This document shows positions 43,256 through 55,559 of a stretch of 64,000 nucleotides of DNA, piece by piece. The notes below the pieces were generated by a model, which did not search any database, was not told the DNA's origin, and saw only the letters and a program-made list of their open reading frames with translations. The position numbers and the translations under genes were made by a program. The stretch comes from Thereva unica (taxonomy: Eukaryota; Arthropoda; Insecta; Diptera; Therevidae). The DNA lies in assembly GCA_949987705.1 (NCBI GenBank), contig OX465283.1:91871813-91935812 (forward strand), given 5' to 3'. How positions within the stretch are numbered: the stretch's first letter is position 1; each line of letters starts with the position of its first letter.

Positions 43256-43848
43256 AGTTTAATAAGAACGCTCAGCGAAATGATAGGGAATGCTATCTGA
43301 CATCTACAGTGCTGGATTTGACTAACTTATAACGAATATGTCACACTTTTAGAAATAAGTAACAATTACGAACTATGCAAAAGTAGTAATCGATATTTCA
43401 AAATTTAACTATGTACTATGAACTACTTATGTTTTTTATAGTACCTAACGCAATCTGACACCATAGTTGTGACCAACCACTTTTATATGAACAGAACACA
43501 ATTTGTTAATCATCTTATGCCATCTGGCATCAATAGTGCGAGTAAACACTTTTCGACTAACTAGTAGCACCATCTCATTTATTGAGCAATTGAAATAGCT
43601 TATAGCGCGATCTGATAGAATAATTTTGAGTACCCACTTTTTTAGACTGAAGGAGAAAAAAAAGTTCGTTTCGAAATGTAAAAAATGTAGAAATAAAGAA
43701 AACGAAGAATGATAGGGAAAAAAAACTAATGGAATAATAAATTATTTATATTGTGGTTATCGGTTACAAATGAAAAATTACTTATATTGCTTATAAAATG
43801 GTGATAAATCGCATAATTTTATTAAAAAAAACACCTTGTTTTCCATGT
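43256..43848. other. unassigned AT-rich stretch
   Basis: The segment near 43280-43330 resembles 42225-42300 (ATGCCATCTG, CAGTGC and similar motifs), suggesting remnants of one repeat flanking the minisatellite. No gene. Confidence 0.4.
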
Positions 43849-44413
43849 AAGCCTAGTATGGAGTTCGAACGGAATTCCGTTCTCCATATAAAATATGTAC
43901 ACATAAAAAGATGCACGGAATTTCGTTCACCGATTTTTCCGTGTTCTTTTTGTTTTGGGAGTACGGACTTCGAAGGGAATTCTGTACTTGTGAAACTTTC
44001 TAACAGATGGCTCTGCAAGGGACATTGGAGACTTTTTTCCGTTCACGTTGGACGGAATAAACAGCTAGACAATTATTCCGTTGTTGTGCTGTTGGTAAGT
44101 TTGACAGAACGACAGAAAATCACCTTTTGCCGTTCTGATTTTTGAAATTTATTAAATTTTCTGTTAATTTCTTTTTTTTTAATTCTGACTTTCATTAAAT
44201 TCATAATAATAATTGCGGTTCAAATAAATGTAATTACTCTTATTGAATGTTTTTTATTTTTTGTTTGCAACCACCGCATACGTACCCCTTAATAAATACA
44301 TAAGAGTCAAGTTTATACTTTTTCTCCACAATATTTTCTACACGAATTTTTCCGTGTAGAATTAAATTGCAAAAATGCTAAACGGAATTCCGTTTGAACT
44401 CCATACTAGGCTT
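43849..44413. mobile_element. MITE copy with AAGCCTAGTATGGAGTTC ends, 565 bp
   Basis: Terminal inverted repeats of about 33 bp contain AACGGAATTCCGTT. Interior shares CCGTTCACGTTGGACGG-type blocks with the next copy. Target duplication unclear. Confidence 0.75.
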
Positions 44414-44720
44414 TAGGCGTAAATAAGGCTTTAGCTGTTTGCCCTTACGAACTCGGCAAACTACCGCTTGCCTTGATTAAAAATTTGTAATATCATTGAT
44501 CTCGAACATAAAATCATTTTTATGTAGAGTCAAAATCTGCACTTTTATTTTGAGGCTTGTTTAAAAAATAACATGTATTTTGTCCTGCAAGCAACCCTCA
44601 TAATGCCAGAAATAGGTTTTTCGAACCTTAGGTAGATAAGTTGTTGTTCTAAGAAAGTAGAACCAGAGTTATGTCATGAAAACCACAGGTGGATACATGG
44701 ATATGAACCCATTCAGTATA

Positions 44721-45178
44721 AAGCCTAGTATGGAGTTCAAACGGAATTCCGTTCAGCATTTTTGGCATATATTTCTACACGGAAAAATTCCGTGTAGAGT
44801 ACTGTGAAGAAAAAGTCAAAACGTGAGAAAAAGTTAACAGCTGACTGATAAAAATCACATATTACACCACGCACTTGGCCGCAACAGCTGTTTTTTTCGT
44901 TCTGTCAAAATTACCAACAGCAGCAACAGGCAGCAACACGGAATAATTGTCTAGCTATTTATTCCGTTCCAACGTGAACGGAAAAAAGTCTCCAATTCCC
45001 CTGCAGAGCCATCTGTTAGAAAGTTTCACAAATGATATATTACCAACAAAATTCCGTTCGAAGTCCGTACTCACAAAACAAAAAGTACACGGAAAATCGG
45101 GTGAACGGAATTCCGTTCATGTTTTTACATGTATTTTATATGGGGAACGGAATTCCGTTCGAACTCCATACTAGGCTT
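44721..45178. mobile_element. second MITE copy, 458 bp, inverted
   Basis: Same ends as the preceding copy, interior in the opposite orientation and shorter. About 300 bp of unassigned DNA separates the two. Confidence 0.75.
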
Positions 45179-45284
45179 CACAAGGTAAAATTTTAGCGTT
45201 CACAATTCACAATTTTTATTTGTTTATTTAAAAAAATCATGTACAAAGATTCAAATCTTATAAATTAGTACATTAATTAACAAA

Positions 45285-45545
45285 TTGGATATAACAAGCT
45301 TAAAAACACAATATAAAAAAAGAAAAAACTTAAAAAAAATAATATAAAAATAAAAAAAAAGAACTTAAAAAGAACAAGAAATAAGATAAAAAAAATAAAT
45401 AAAGCAAGAAATAAAATTAAAGGAAAAAAAAAGAAATAAAAAGAAAGAAAAAAAAAAGATTTGGTCAAATACAAAAACAGAAAAAAATAAATAAAACAGG
45501 AAATAAAATAAAAAATAAAAAAGTAAAAATAAGAACAAAATAGTT
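45285..45545. repeat. A-rich low-complexity tract downstream of a CR1-like LINE
   Basis: Almost pure A with scattered T, G and C on the plus strand. It lies 3' of the minus-strand LINE, so it would be a T-rich 3' tail of that element. The ORF through it is compositional. Confidence 0.6.
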
Positions 45546-45561
45546 GTATATTCATGCTCTA

Positions 45562-46285
45562 ATCCGCCCTATTTAAAATAAATTCAAAAAGTTGCTTCTT
45601 AAAAATGCCCAATGAATCGATGCGTTGTAAATTAACAGGGAGAGAGTTCCAAAGTTGAGCTACGAAGGCAAAGAAAGAACGCTGGCCAATTAACGTGCGA
45701 AATTGAGGAATTATTAAATTATTATTTCTGAGGGATTGCGAAAGCTGCACAAACTGCTTGAGGTAGGCAGGTTTACGCTCATGAAGGATATCGTGAAACA
45801 GTCGTAGAAGCCTAAACTCACGATATTTATTTAGAGAGCAGCCCAAAACTGTGTTCGTGAAGGGTGAAATGTGGTCGAAACGGCGTAACTTATAAACAAA
45901 ACGTACACAATCGTTAAACGCTACTTCAAGTTTACGGGCGCAAGAAGAATCGAGTGAGGGAAAGATGGAAAGGCCATGCATTAGAAGAGGTAGTATTAGG
46001 GCTTTAAGCAGATTCATACGTACAGACCTCTTTAGCAAGCCACAATGGTAACGAAGTCTTGACAGGAGCCCATAGGTTTTACCAACAATAAAACTAATGT
46101 GATCCCAGCAGGTCATGCTGCTATTCAGTACCACTCCAAGATTTCTTGCTTTATCAACGCAAACAAGAGGAACCGAGTTTAACGCGATAGCGGAGAGGTC
46201 AGGACGAACAGTAGCGGAGTGAGAGAAAAAAAATACCCTGGGACTTCGAAGGATTTAGCTGCAGTAAATTTTTTAGCGTTGTACA
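45562..46285 (-). pseudogene. CR1-like LINE C-terminal fragment
   Basis: The minus strand encodes the region after the RT active site: LLQLNPSKSQ near 46270, a frameshift near 46240, ARNLGVVLNSSMTCWDHI near 46140, LPLLMHGLSIFPSLDS, FNDCVRFVYKLRRFDHIS, and the tail LWNSLPVNLQRI ending at 45562. This is the same protein type as 34739-35716 and better preserved. The RT motifs themselves are absent, so it is 5'-truncated. Confidence 0.8.
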
Positions 46286-48238
46286 TAAGGGTAAAAGCAT
46301 CAAACTAAAGAAACACAAATGAACACAAGTTTGTAATAAACCATACACAAATACGTATCCATCCCACATTCACGTGTTAAGCTCCACTCAAATTTAATTT
46401 TGCATATCTTTGAAGATATATTTTTCTGCTTTCTGCTATTCTATTATCTGTGTTTGGTGTGAACATATTCTGTACATGGGACTACATTTCATGCTGGTAG
46501 AAGTTGTTATCGCTTTCCAGAACCATGCAGACATTGGATGTCGGCGGTAGCAAGAGTTCTCTGTCAATGCTCAGAATTGTGTAAATTATTAAATTTTATC
46601 CTACCGCTACTACCAACCACCCTTAAATGTAATGAACTCATCAGCAGTTCATAAAGCAGCATAACTTGATTATTATTTAGAGTGCACACGCGTTTTGGCT
46701 GATGAAATTTAATTCAAAATCTACGACAAAATCATTGGCTTAATAGAATTGCTTCCACATCGGTGATTGGCATACGTTCAAAATCTCAAAATGTTTTTTT
46801 TTCGTTTACGTTAGATTAACGCTGAACTATGAATATTCGCCAAGCCTTTTTATCGGGATGTTTTAAATTTTGCAATCAAACCTGGATTTTGGCAACATTG
46901 TTTGTTCATTTGGACTATTGGCCTATTTCACAAGGATTTCTACTTCAACCCCGATTTAAACTACAAACGAGCAATTCAAAAAACCCCAAGGCTTCTTGCA
47001 TTACCCTCTCGTGAGGAAAGCAACGCCGTGATTTATTAAGCACGGTTTGGATGCTTTTGTGCTAATCATATTATTTACAGCGGGCAGGATTAACTCGATG
47101 ACTTGCTGACTTTTTTCATCCCTGTCTATGTGTCGCAGATTAATTCACCCTCGGTGGCATGCAGTTGAGCAACACTCCCACGGGGATATCTGTGACATAT
47201 GTAAAACGTAAGACTGCTGGAGCGGGTGCTAAAATCTTAAATAACTGGCGGCGCGTGGCTGAATCGTTTTCTCACCCCGCTTAGGCAGGGCTGCAACCCT
47301 CATGCACTATAATCTAAACGGCTATGAATGATGCCGTGTGTTTGGTTTTGGGCAAGTGCCTTGAATATAAAGCAGGAAAATATTCGTCCTCGATGAAATC
47401 ACGATATAAAGTTGCACATTCGCATTGTTCAAATGCAAGCATTTTTGTGTAGACGTATAAATTGTTTGAAAAAAAACAACTAGGAATGATCCAAATTATT
47501 GATGTAATAAATGCATATACGTTGATGAGGGATATCCAGGTGGAGATGATTAGCTTTGGTAACAACTCTTTTCCTTAAAAACTTTTAGATGTAGTTTTAC
47601 GTAATAAGGAACAAAGTCTAAGTTTTGGAATCATTCCCCTTAAAAACAAGTTTTCGCTACAGTGCATTCGCATTCAATTGGAATAAATAGCGAATAATTC
47701 ACTATGAAATTTATTTAGGTTGTGAATTTTATTCAGAAAGAGCGAAATAAAATAATATATAATATGTATAAGTTTGTTGCAAAAGTCGTGATGCCGTTTG
47801 TTTGTGAAACCGCAGTGAAAATTGTTTTAATAAGAGAATATCGAGCATCTTTTAGTTTTTATGGTTATGAGGCTCCGAAATGCAAAACTTTCGGAAGCTC
47901 AAAAGAAAGATATGGGATGTTCACGGTTAGAGCGATCACTATTTAACCCGTCATTCTGAAAGCAGATAGTTATAGGTAGGACTCTCATCTGTCCAGGTTT
48001 CGCCGGATTTGTCCTAGTTTGAGTGCGGGAGGGGTTTAAAAAAGTGATGAATAATAAATTAAAACAAATCTCAGTTAAAAATTGATTCGTAAACCGCTTC
48101 CAAAGCAACGTCCAGCGTGCTTTAAATATTCGACGACCGCATGCCCCGTTTCAGTGACAATGGAAAATAATTAATAAACTAACATTTTCACACATTTCCA
48201 AGAAATCTTACAGTGCACCGATTCGAAGCGGAACTACA
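46286..48238. other. unassigned stretch of about 2 kb
   Basis: I see no coding similarity, inverted termini or tandem repeats. Short ORFs at 46829-47014 and 47722-47946 have no recognisable motifs. It could include unique intergenic DNA. Confidence 0.4.
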
Positions 48239-48400
48239 TAGTTGGGCTGTGGGTTTGACCCTTTCGGTCCACACGATCAACTTCCCAGTATGATGAATGT
48301 TGCATATTATGAATAGATATTTTAATAACAAATGAACAATAAAAACAACAAAAAAGAAAAAATTACGCCAAATTCCTATAATTGCAAAAAATAAATAATA
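48239..48400 (-). mobile_element. family A 3'-end fragment (copy 4)
   Basis: Minus-strand 3' terminus (GTGGACCGAAAGGG, hairpin, CCCAACTA, with the last G lost) plus part of the unique segment seen in copies 1 and 5. The repeat array is missing. Confidence 0.65.
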
Positions 48401-49419
48401 ATGTAAATGAATTGTCTACTTAGAAAATAGTAATAGTTTGCAAATTGTGAAATTGTCTCATAAGACTCTCTTAACACTCTTCGATAGTCTCACGAACACA
48501 ACTCATGTAATAAGAATTAAATTAAGTCTCATAGTTATATTATTATGAGATAATAAGACTACTAGAGTTACTAAGTCTGTCATTCTCATAATGAGATAAT
48601 GTTTATACTCTTATTTTGAGTGCAAGAAAACCTCTATTCTTATTGAGTCTTTTTTGTGAAAGCTTTTCTCTCAAAGGTTTAACTGTCAAAAAAATGTCCT
48701 TATGAGTGTCAAAGTGTTATGACACTTATAAGAAAGTTCTTACAAGACTTCAAGTATGTCCCTTCTTATAAAAATGATCTTCTGAGACGAAAAATGTTAA
48801 AATATTTATAAGAAGAATTTTACTAGTGCGAAAAGATTACCATCTCATAACCAGAGTTTTGTTCTTATAAAAAAACTTAAACCACCGACCCGCCATACTT
48901 TCGCTTTATATAGAATTTTATAGTAAAACGAAATTCCATAAATCAAGCTAATTTTACTCAATTGAATATGTGGAAAGTATAAATATTAATTGTTTTCAGA
49001 TAATATACCGATTTGAAATAAATTATTAAGCAATACTCAAGTTTTTATTTTTTCCACAGTTTGATTACTTTTAAGACGCTTTGATTTTTATCGAGGTAAA
49101 ATGGTTATTATTATCAGTAAAATTTCAATCGCAACAAAACTTTAGCTATATTTTCGCTAAAAATGGAAGTCTATAATCATTCTTAATAAATATTAAATTC
49201 TAAAGTGTTATATTTTTCGAAAAGGTTCTTATGAGAGTTCTAAATAACTCGCATAAAAATTATTTTATTCTAAATAACATCGCCTTTCCATATATTGCTC
49301 CCTTGCTAACAGTTCTGTTAAGGAGAGTATAGCTCTTATAGCATGCTTATAGTTACCCTTGCAAAGAGAGCTAAGGTATTTTTAAATAGAAATGCCTTGT
49401 GAGTCTTAGTGATCCTTTT
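48401..49419. other. unassigned AT-rich stretch
   Basis: Many CTCATAA/TTATGAG-type motifs in both orientations (48455-48860) suggest an old fold-back repeat, but no boundaries can be drawn. Confidence 0.35.
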
Positions 49420-49880
49420 ATTCAAATGCAGTTATAATACTATTAAAAACGGACGTTTCGACATTAAAACTGATGTCATCTTCAGCTAAAAGTTAGTAAT
49501 ATAAAGTTACAATAAAAATGGAATTAGATAACAATAGTATAGGTTATGTAAAACTCACCAAAAAGGAATATTCACCAAAAAATTAAACAATCATGATATG
49601 AAATATATAAATAAAGCAAAACATCAATATCAAAAGTTAGTTAATTGTAAAACAAACTTATTAATTTTAATTTTAATCTTTATATAAATAATCATTATTA
49701 ATGTTAAAATAAACTTGTATTGAGATGAGATAATTAGAATGACGATCAAAAGGTGATCTGAATTCTTAGGTAAGTACCAACATAAAAATAAAAATAACTA
49801 AAAGTCATTACCAACAAAGTGCTATACAATGAAAAACGGTTGTGAGAGGTATAAAGGGTAAGGTGATATTTAAAAATATA

Positions 49881-50312
49881 TTAATGGTAGTTCCTAATAA
49901 AATTGTTAATAAATTTTAAATTATTATTATGGTCAGTGTGATTATTGACGGCAGATGTTTTGTTATAATTAATATAAAAGGTTTCTTTAATAAGTCTATT
50001 ATTGTAAAAATGGTCAGAATCTAAAATTGTTGTGTCTTTGAATTTAAAGATGTGGCCAGTATCATAAGTATGTTTGCAAAGAGCGCTATGGTGTTGGTTT
50101 CTACATTTGGAATGGTACTCATGTTGGTAGATCCTCTTTTTAAGAGGTTGAGAAGTCTCACCAATGTAGATTTTATCACACCCGCCACATTCTATCTGGT
50201 AAATAACATCTTTAGTCTCGTTGGTAGGTACTCGGTCTTTCAGTTTGGTAAACATACTCTTAACAGAAGAAATGGGAAAACTGACAATCTTAATATTGCT
50301 GTTTTTAATCAT
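49881..50312 (-). pseudogene. Penelope-like element GIY-YIG endonuclease
   Basis: C-terminal endonuclease of a Penelope-like retroelement on the minus strand. DVIYQIECGGCDKIYIGETS contains the GIY-YIG core, followed by LKKRIYQHE, HSALCKHTYDTGHIF (conserved His and Thr-Gly-His) and a catalytic-Glu region RLIKETFYI, ending with NNFIRNY at 49881. The 144-codon frame is intact, but upstream sequence (50313-50400) is frameshifted and no RT is found, so the copy is truncated. The 3' flank at 49440-49500 has GGACGTTTCGACATTAAAAC, similar to the repeat-like UTRs of such elements. Confidence 0.8.
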
Positions 50313-50399
50313 TTTATTTACGGCATATTTGGTAATATGGTCACTAGTTTAAGATTGTTAATTTTTTCCCATTTTCCCATTATATACATGAAAAAGTAA

Positions 50400-50820
50400 A
50401 AGAAGAATTGTAATTAAATAAACACAAAAGAATTCTTTGAAAATATAAAAAAGTAGAGAATGAGCTCGAGATATAACTAATATTAAACAATTAATAATAA
50501 TAATAAAAAAAGGCTCCAATATTGTTTTTCCGTATGATGTAAAAGAATATACTTCTACTTTTTTCTGAGGGAAAAACAAAAATAAGCTGGAATAAATATT
50601 GAATAAATGGCAAATAAAACTTATAGAATCACATAAAAATACTTGAGCTCAACCAGATAATAATTAAAAATTTAAACTAAATGAATAGAATAAAATAACA
50701 TAAATGAAAATAAGAAATGATTCGTACCCTATAAAATAAAATAATAATAAGGATGAACTCTCTAATAAATGAAGAAATAAAAAAAAAAGTTTTTTTTAAA
50801 ATTACTATGAATTATCAAAT
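50400..50820. other. unassigned AT-rich stretch
   Basis: Low-complexity A/T sequence with no recognised frame; possibly decayed Penelope-like 5' sequence. Confidence 0.35.
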
Positions 50821-51240
50821 GAGCGGATAGAACTATCCGGTGTGGCCCTCTGAAAAAAATGGATGACTCCTCCAAAGGTTAGTGTCTTCCACCAGGTATC
50901 AATTGATATGTGGCTTTCCCTGAGATGACCGGCGAACGTTGACGGGCCCTCTTTTCTCACGCTGCTGGTTGCCCCCTCTCGATGGTCCTGGAAGGCTTTC
51001 TTTTTCTTCTGTCCCCATAATGGATGATCTTTTTATTCTTCTAGGCACGAGTTTCTAATATTACAACTGTCACCCCCATCCGCATCCCTTCAGTACGAAC
51101 CCCACCCCATCCGGCGAGCCAGCTTGTGCACCGCACGTCGTGCCGACACCCAGTGCAGCGGATGCAGATCTTTTCGGCGATGCTCCTCCAGTGGACGAAC
51201 TGTCCCAGCCACCCTTGTTCATTTAGTACCCTTTTCCTAA
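50821..51240. other. GC-rich island of unknown origin
   Basis: Clearly richer in G and C than its surroundings. On the plus strand one frame reads a proline-rich stretch ending ADADLFGDAPPVDEL and a stop at 51222. No family recognised; it may be a fragment of a coding sequence or of an element. Confidence 0.35.
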
Positions 51241-51333
51241 AAAGTTTTGTAATGTTTGTCTTTTGGCCTGATTAGGCAACATCATTTTTTGTGCCTCGGC
51301 ACAAACTTACCCCGACAGTTACAAATGGCTAAT

Positions 51334-52300
51334 ACGAGGCTAATCAAATGCTCCGGAGTGTATTTTTTTACTACGAAATTTGGTGTGAAATACGAAGCTA
51401 CTGAGTTTCTAAAACGGCATAGTTGTAGTTTATGTTGACAGTTGTCAGCTGTTTTGAATTACTTAATTGAATTTAACTGCTGTGATTTTAAAAGATGGCT
51501 AGCAAAACATTGAGAACAGCTTTATCGATTAATGCTTGCAATAATTTTTGTTTTTCACGTTAAGGATATTCATTTCACTTCGTAAATTCTTCGTATTTGT
51601 CGTACTTTTCGTACTTCGTAGTTGTTCGTAGTTTTCGTAGTTCATTTCCATATATTTTTTAACTACGACATTTTGTATGAAGTACGAAGCTACTGAGTTT
51701 CTAAAACGGCTCCGTAATTTTAAATTGCCGTAATTGATGTTGACATTTGTCAGCTGTTTTGAATTATTTAATTCAATTTCATTGCAGTGAATTTAAAAGA
51801 TGACAAGGGAAACATTGAGAGTGGCTTTATCAATTAATGCTTCTAAACAATTTTCTTTTTCACTTTTGCTGGATATTTTCTTACAAAACAACTACTTTAA
51901 AATATCACAATTTAAAAATGACACTTAAGCAATAATACGAAAAATGAACTACGAAAAATATTCAATGTAGTCGTTCATGTCAATCGAACTACGAAATTAC
52001 GAAACTAAAAAACTACAAACAACTACAAAGTAAAATGAATACCCTTGTTGTCTGGACATTTTCTCAAAAAACAAAACAACTCCAAAAGATCACATCTTAA
52101 AAATGGCGCTTAGCAATAATACGAAAAATGAACTACGAAAAATATTCAATATAGTAGTTCATGTCAATCGAACTACGAAACTACAAAACTACAAACAGTT
52201 GATAAGTGAAATGAATGCCCTAATTATAAAAACTATTCAATGTATAGAACTTGACAGACTTGACCGAAATGCCAAATGTGTAAATACTGAAAATTCCGGA
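51334..52300. repeat. ACTACGAAA-rich repeat cluster
   Basis: 51334-51545 is repeated, diverged, at 51660-51850; 51895-52045 is repeated at 52075-52225. Inverted ends GGATATTCATTTCACTT (51564) and GGTATTCATTTTACTT (inverted, 52043) delimit a MITE-like unit whose flanks are partly duplicated. Confidence 0.6.
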
Positions 52301-52689
52301 ATGAGGATGTAATAAACAATTGTCCGCCAAAATATGCCGATTTTAGTTTAAAAAGTTCGTGATCTTTGTAAAGTGTAACTTAGTTTTTTGATGATTTGTA
52401 AAGAGTGCTCGGATTTTTACATGTAATATGTTTTTTTTATGTGAAAGACTAGAGAGCTTAGCGAAAGCGCTTTAGACTGTCGACAATCTATTTTTTTCGT
52501 ATAGAGTGCAATGTCAAACAGCAAGCTCTAGTCGGAAGATAGTGAAGATGATCTTGTTGGAAAGCTATGGCTCTTCACTTCATTTTAAAGGCTTCATTAG
52601 ATATTAGAAAAACTTCTCAGAGGGTTTAGGTGAAGTTTTTTCATTTAAAAAAAAAGATCTTGACCAAATATTATGAAATTTTTTACATA

Positions 52690-53090
52690 ACATATTTTTG
52701 TTAATGTGCTTCGATCGGCATCTCAAAGAAGTCATTATCGTTTTTGGTTCGCGATATCGTGCAGGTACAAAACTCAGATATGTCGTTTACGCCAAAAAAT
52801 CACTCGAGCAAATTTAATGAAAATCTTATCGGATTACCTATAACTTCCGTAATTCTCAACAAATTGGGAATCATTGTTGGTTCGCGCGATACCGTGCAAG
52901 CACAACAATCTCATATGTCGTCAAAAAAAAGCAAAATCTTTTCAGTTCATATTTCCGTAAGTCCGCATCGATAAACACTACAACGTAGTCGATATCTTCT
53001 TCGGCTGGCGTGATATGCGTGCAGGAAAAAATGACCACATACGTATGCGCACACACACATATGTACACACACTTTTTTGAAGTAAAACTT
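52690..53090 (-). mobile_element. degenerate family A fragment
   Basis: GGTTCGCGATATCGTGCAGG, a second diverged unit, and a (CA)n tract near 53045-53070 in the minus-strand order of family A. Neither terminus is present. Confidence 0.55.
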
Positions 53091-53569
53091 CTTTAGGGAC
53101 ATTTGCTTAAAAAAATTTACATGAGAGTGAATCAATTTCATTCGTGTAACGCTCTCACACATGAAAAATCGTCAGAACTTTCGTATAACGATGGGAAAGG
53201 GTACGAGAGACGAAGAAACTCGGGGCTGTGTATGCAACAGCTAAAATACACTCTGCCTTACTGCATAAATTTTCTGGCATGTTAGCTACGTTGTCGCCCA
53301 GACTTTGCTTTATCTCATTATAGGAATACAAATTCACCATTCTGTAGAGGTGAATTATTTCAGATTTTTCTTGTGGTTTGGTCACTGGCCGGGCTTATGC
53401 CGCGGACACTTTAGAGTTGACGATATACGAGAAGAATTTTCGGCGGTGGTTTGGGTGCTTAGAATACCAAAAGGGAGTGGTGAATTAAATGTGTGAGGTG
53501 CTGTTGTTTAAAATTGGCACCCACTTCCCCTTTGGTGAGATGTGCTGGACCTTTCCCCTTTTTAAATTA

Positions 53570-54020
53570 CAATTTTTTTAACTTGCATAAATCGACGAAT
53601 CGTTTATGTCAAAACATTACACTATTGTGAAAATCGTTCCTGATATGTTTTTTGGGTCGCTGATTACGAAAATCGGGGTCCCACAGTCTTAAAATATGCA
53701 TGTCACCTTTAAATATGCTTAAAAACTCCCTTTTTTAAGGATTTTCGCGATAATTTTAATTAAAATCAAAAACAATCCAATAAAATACCTACATTTTTTG
53801 CAAATATTTATATTCAAAAGAGGTTGATTTATTACAAAGCAAATTTTATGATAAGGGATAATAGTAAAGGGCTAAAACTATCCCTACATCGACTGAAAAT
53901 ATAAAGGTTTCTAAAAAATGTTTTTTCAACTTTATGCTTCGAATTCGGTTTAATCAGCCAAAATAAATTATTTTCAACGACGCATAGAAAGAAGAATTTG
54001 AAAAAAGGTTGATTGCATAT
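53570..54020 (+). repeat. old relative of the palindrome arm at 60226-60828
   Basis: Shares GGGTCGCTGA, a TTTTTTAAGGATTTT stretch, TAAGGGATAATA and ATCGACTGAAAAT in the same order, diverged. Confidence 0.6.
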
Positions 54021-54292
54021 CTTTTTGCTCCCTTTAAAATTAATTGGCTCCCTAAAAGATTGTATGGGACGAAGTAATCAGGTAATTGGCTAGGTGGCCA
54101 TAAAGGGTGCCAATACCATACTCAAGTAGACTGGCTCCCGTTCGCGTAGGTAAAGCGGCTCGCGTAGGTAAAGCTTCATGTATGTGGTTGGCGGACTGCT
54201 TGGTAAAACAATACCTGGGTTTGGAATAGTCTATGCCGATGCGGATGCAATTATTAATGATCATGAATGTAGCGGGAGCGGAGCATGCATAC

Positions 54293-54605
54293 AGCTGGTG
54301 ACATATCCAAGCGTACATGCGTTCAATTCGTTGTTAAATAATATAGAAGTGTGTGTATTCAAATGCGACCTGACGGAATGTTCCATGAATGGAATGCATG
54401 CCACGCAAAGGTCGGACTACTTTTAACTTTTTCTATAATGCCGCATTCGAAATAGCACACACAAGTATGCACAACAAACACATGCACCTTGCATGCACTC
54501 GTTACTTAGATTTTCGGGCTATGTGTGAAAGCCGGGACGGAAAAAACCATGCAATTTTATGAACCTCTGGATGCAATGCATGTACGCTTGCATATGTCAC
54601 CAGCT
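54293..54605. mobile_element. 313-bp MITE with TAC duplication
   Basis: 28-bp inverted ends starting AGCTGGTGACATAT differ at one position; TAC on both sides (54290-54292 and 54606-54608). Related to 28119-28430. Confidence 0.75.
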
Positions 54606-55009
54606 TACTTCCATGAGACGAATGTTTAGATTTTCGTGCCTGTGGCGGTAGTATCCATGCCTGTGGCGGAAGCGTGCATACCCGTGTGGGATGCGCACTT
54701 ATATGCTATACGTACTAGGTGCACCGCGTGTATGCTTTTAAGAAATTTAGCCAATAAAAATTATTTTTACTCGGTTACTTCTAGGTTTTAATGTAAATAG
54801 AAATTCATAAATATTTTCAAATAGTATTTGTATCAAGTCCGTCAGTAGATTCGTCATTATTCTTCCTGCATCTGTCGTTGTCCTGAATTTTCTCAAGCGT
54901 ACTATAGATCCGACAGACTTTCCACTATATCTATTGCATATTACTAGCCGTTGGGCACAAAAGTTTTACTTCTCAAGTGTGGTCTTAAGCACACTCATAT
55001 TTTTTTTTT

Positions 55010-55110
55010 TTTTTTTCAAATTATTGCTTAAACGGATATTGGGACCTTGAAAAATGAAAATATTTTGAAAATTATGATTTCGATTTTCGGACCGGTTGCA
55101 ATTTAAACTG
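55010..55110 (-). repeat. family A 5'-end fragment
   Basis: A T-run followed by TTGGGACCTTGAAAAATGAA and CGATTTTCGGACCGGTTGCA, corresponding to the first 100 bp of family A on the minus strand. Confidence 0.55.
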
Positions 55111-55559
55111 GGAATTTAAAAATAACTTAATCTAGCCATTCCGGGAAGCCAAAAGGCTTGTTTGAAAGCTGGGATGCCATCTAGGGAGCTTTCCCCAAAT
55201 TTTGGAGGCAAAAAATCCTGAAAGGGTTTTTTAAGGACTTCAAATTTTTTGGGGTAATTTTAGTAGGATTGTAGCAATGCTCCGGAATATTTTAAACAGT
55301 TATACGATCATTTAAATATGTCCTTTCACTTAACTTTGTATTCTAATTCTAATTGGTTATTGATTTAGTTGACAGCAATTTAAATAGCCTGTATCAAAAC
55401 GAGAGGTAACGTCCAAGTGGGAAAGTGAATTAGTGGTGAGACTGGTAGAATAACTAATTTCTAAGGGGGTGGTAGTAGTTCCCACTACTGTATCATTCAT
55501 ATGAAAACAACGCACTATTTTTGTACAGCGTGAACGATGAAGTTAATAGTAGGAAGTAA

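Noticed and set aside
45277..45555. 92-aa Phe-rich minus-strand ORF
   Set aside because: Product of the A-rich tract; pure compositional artefact.
47722..47946. 74-aa ORF as a small host gene
   Set aside because: No recognisable motif, splice context or codon signal; length is expected by chance.
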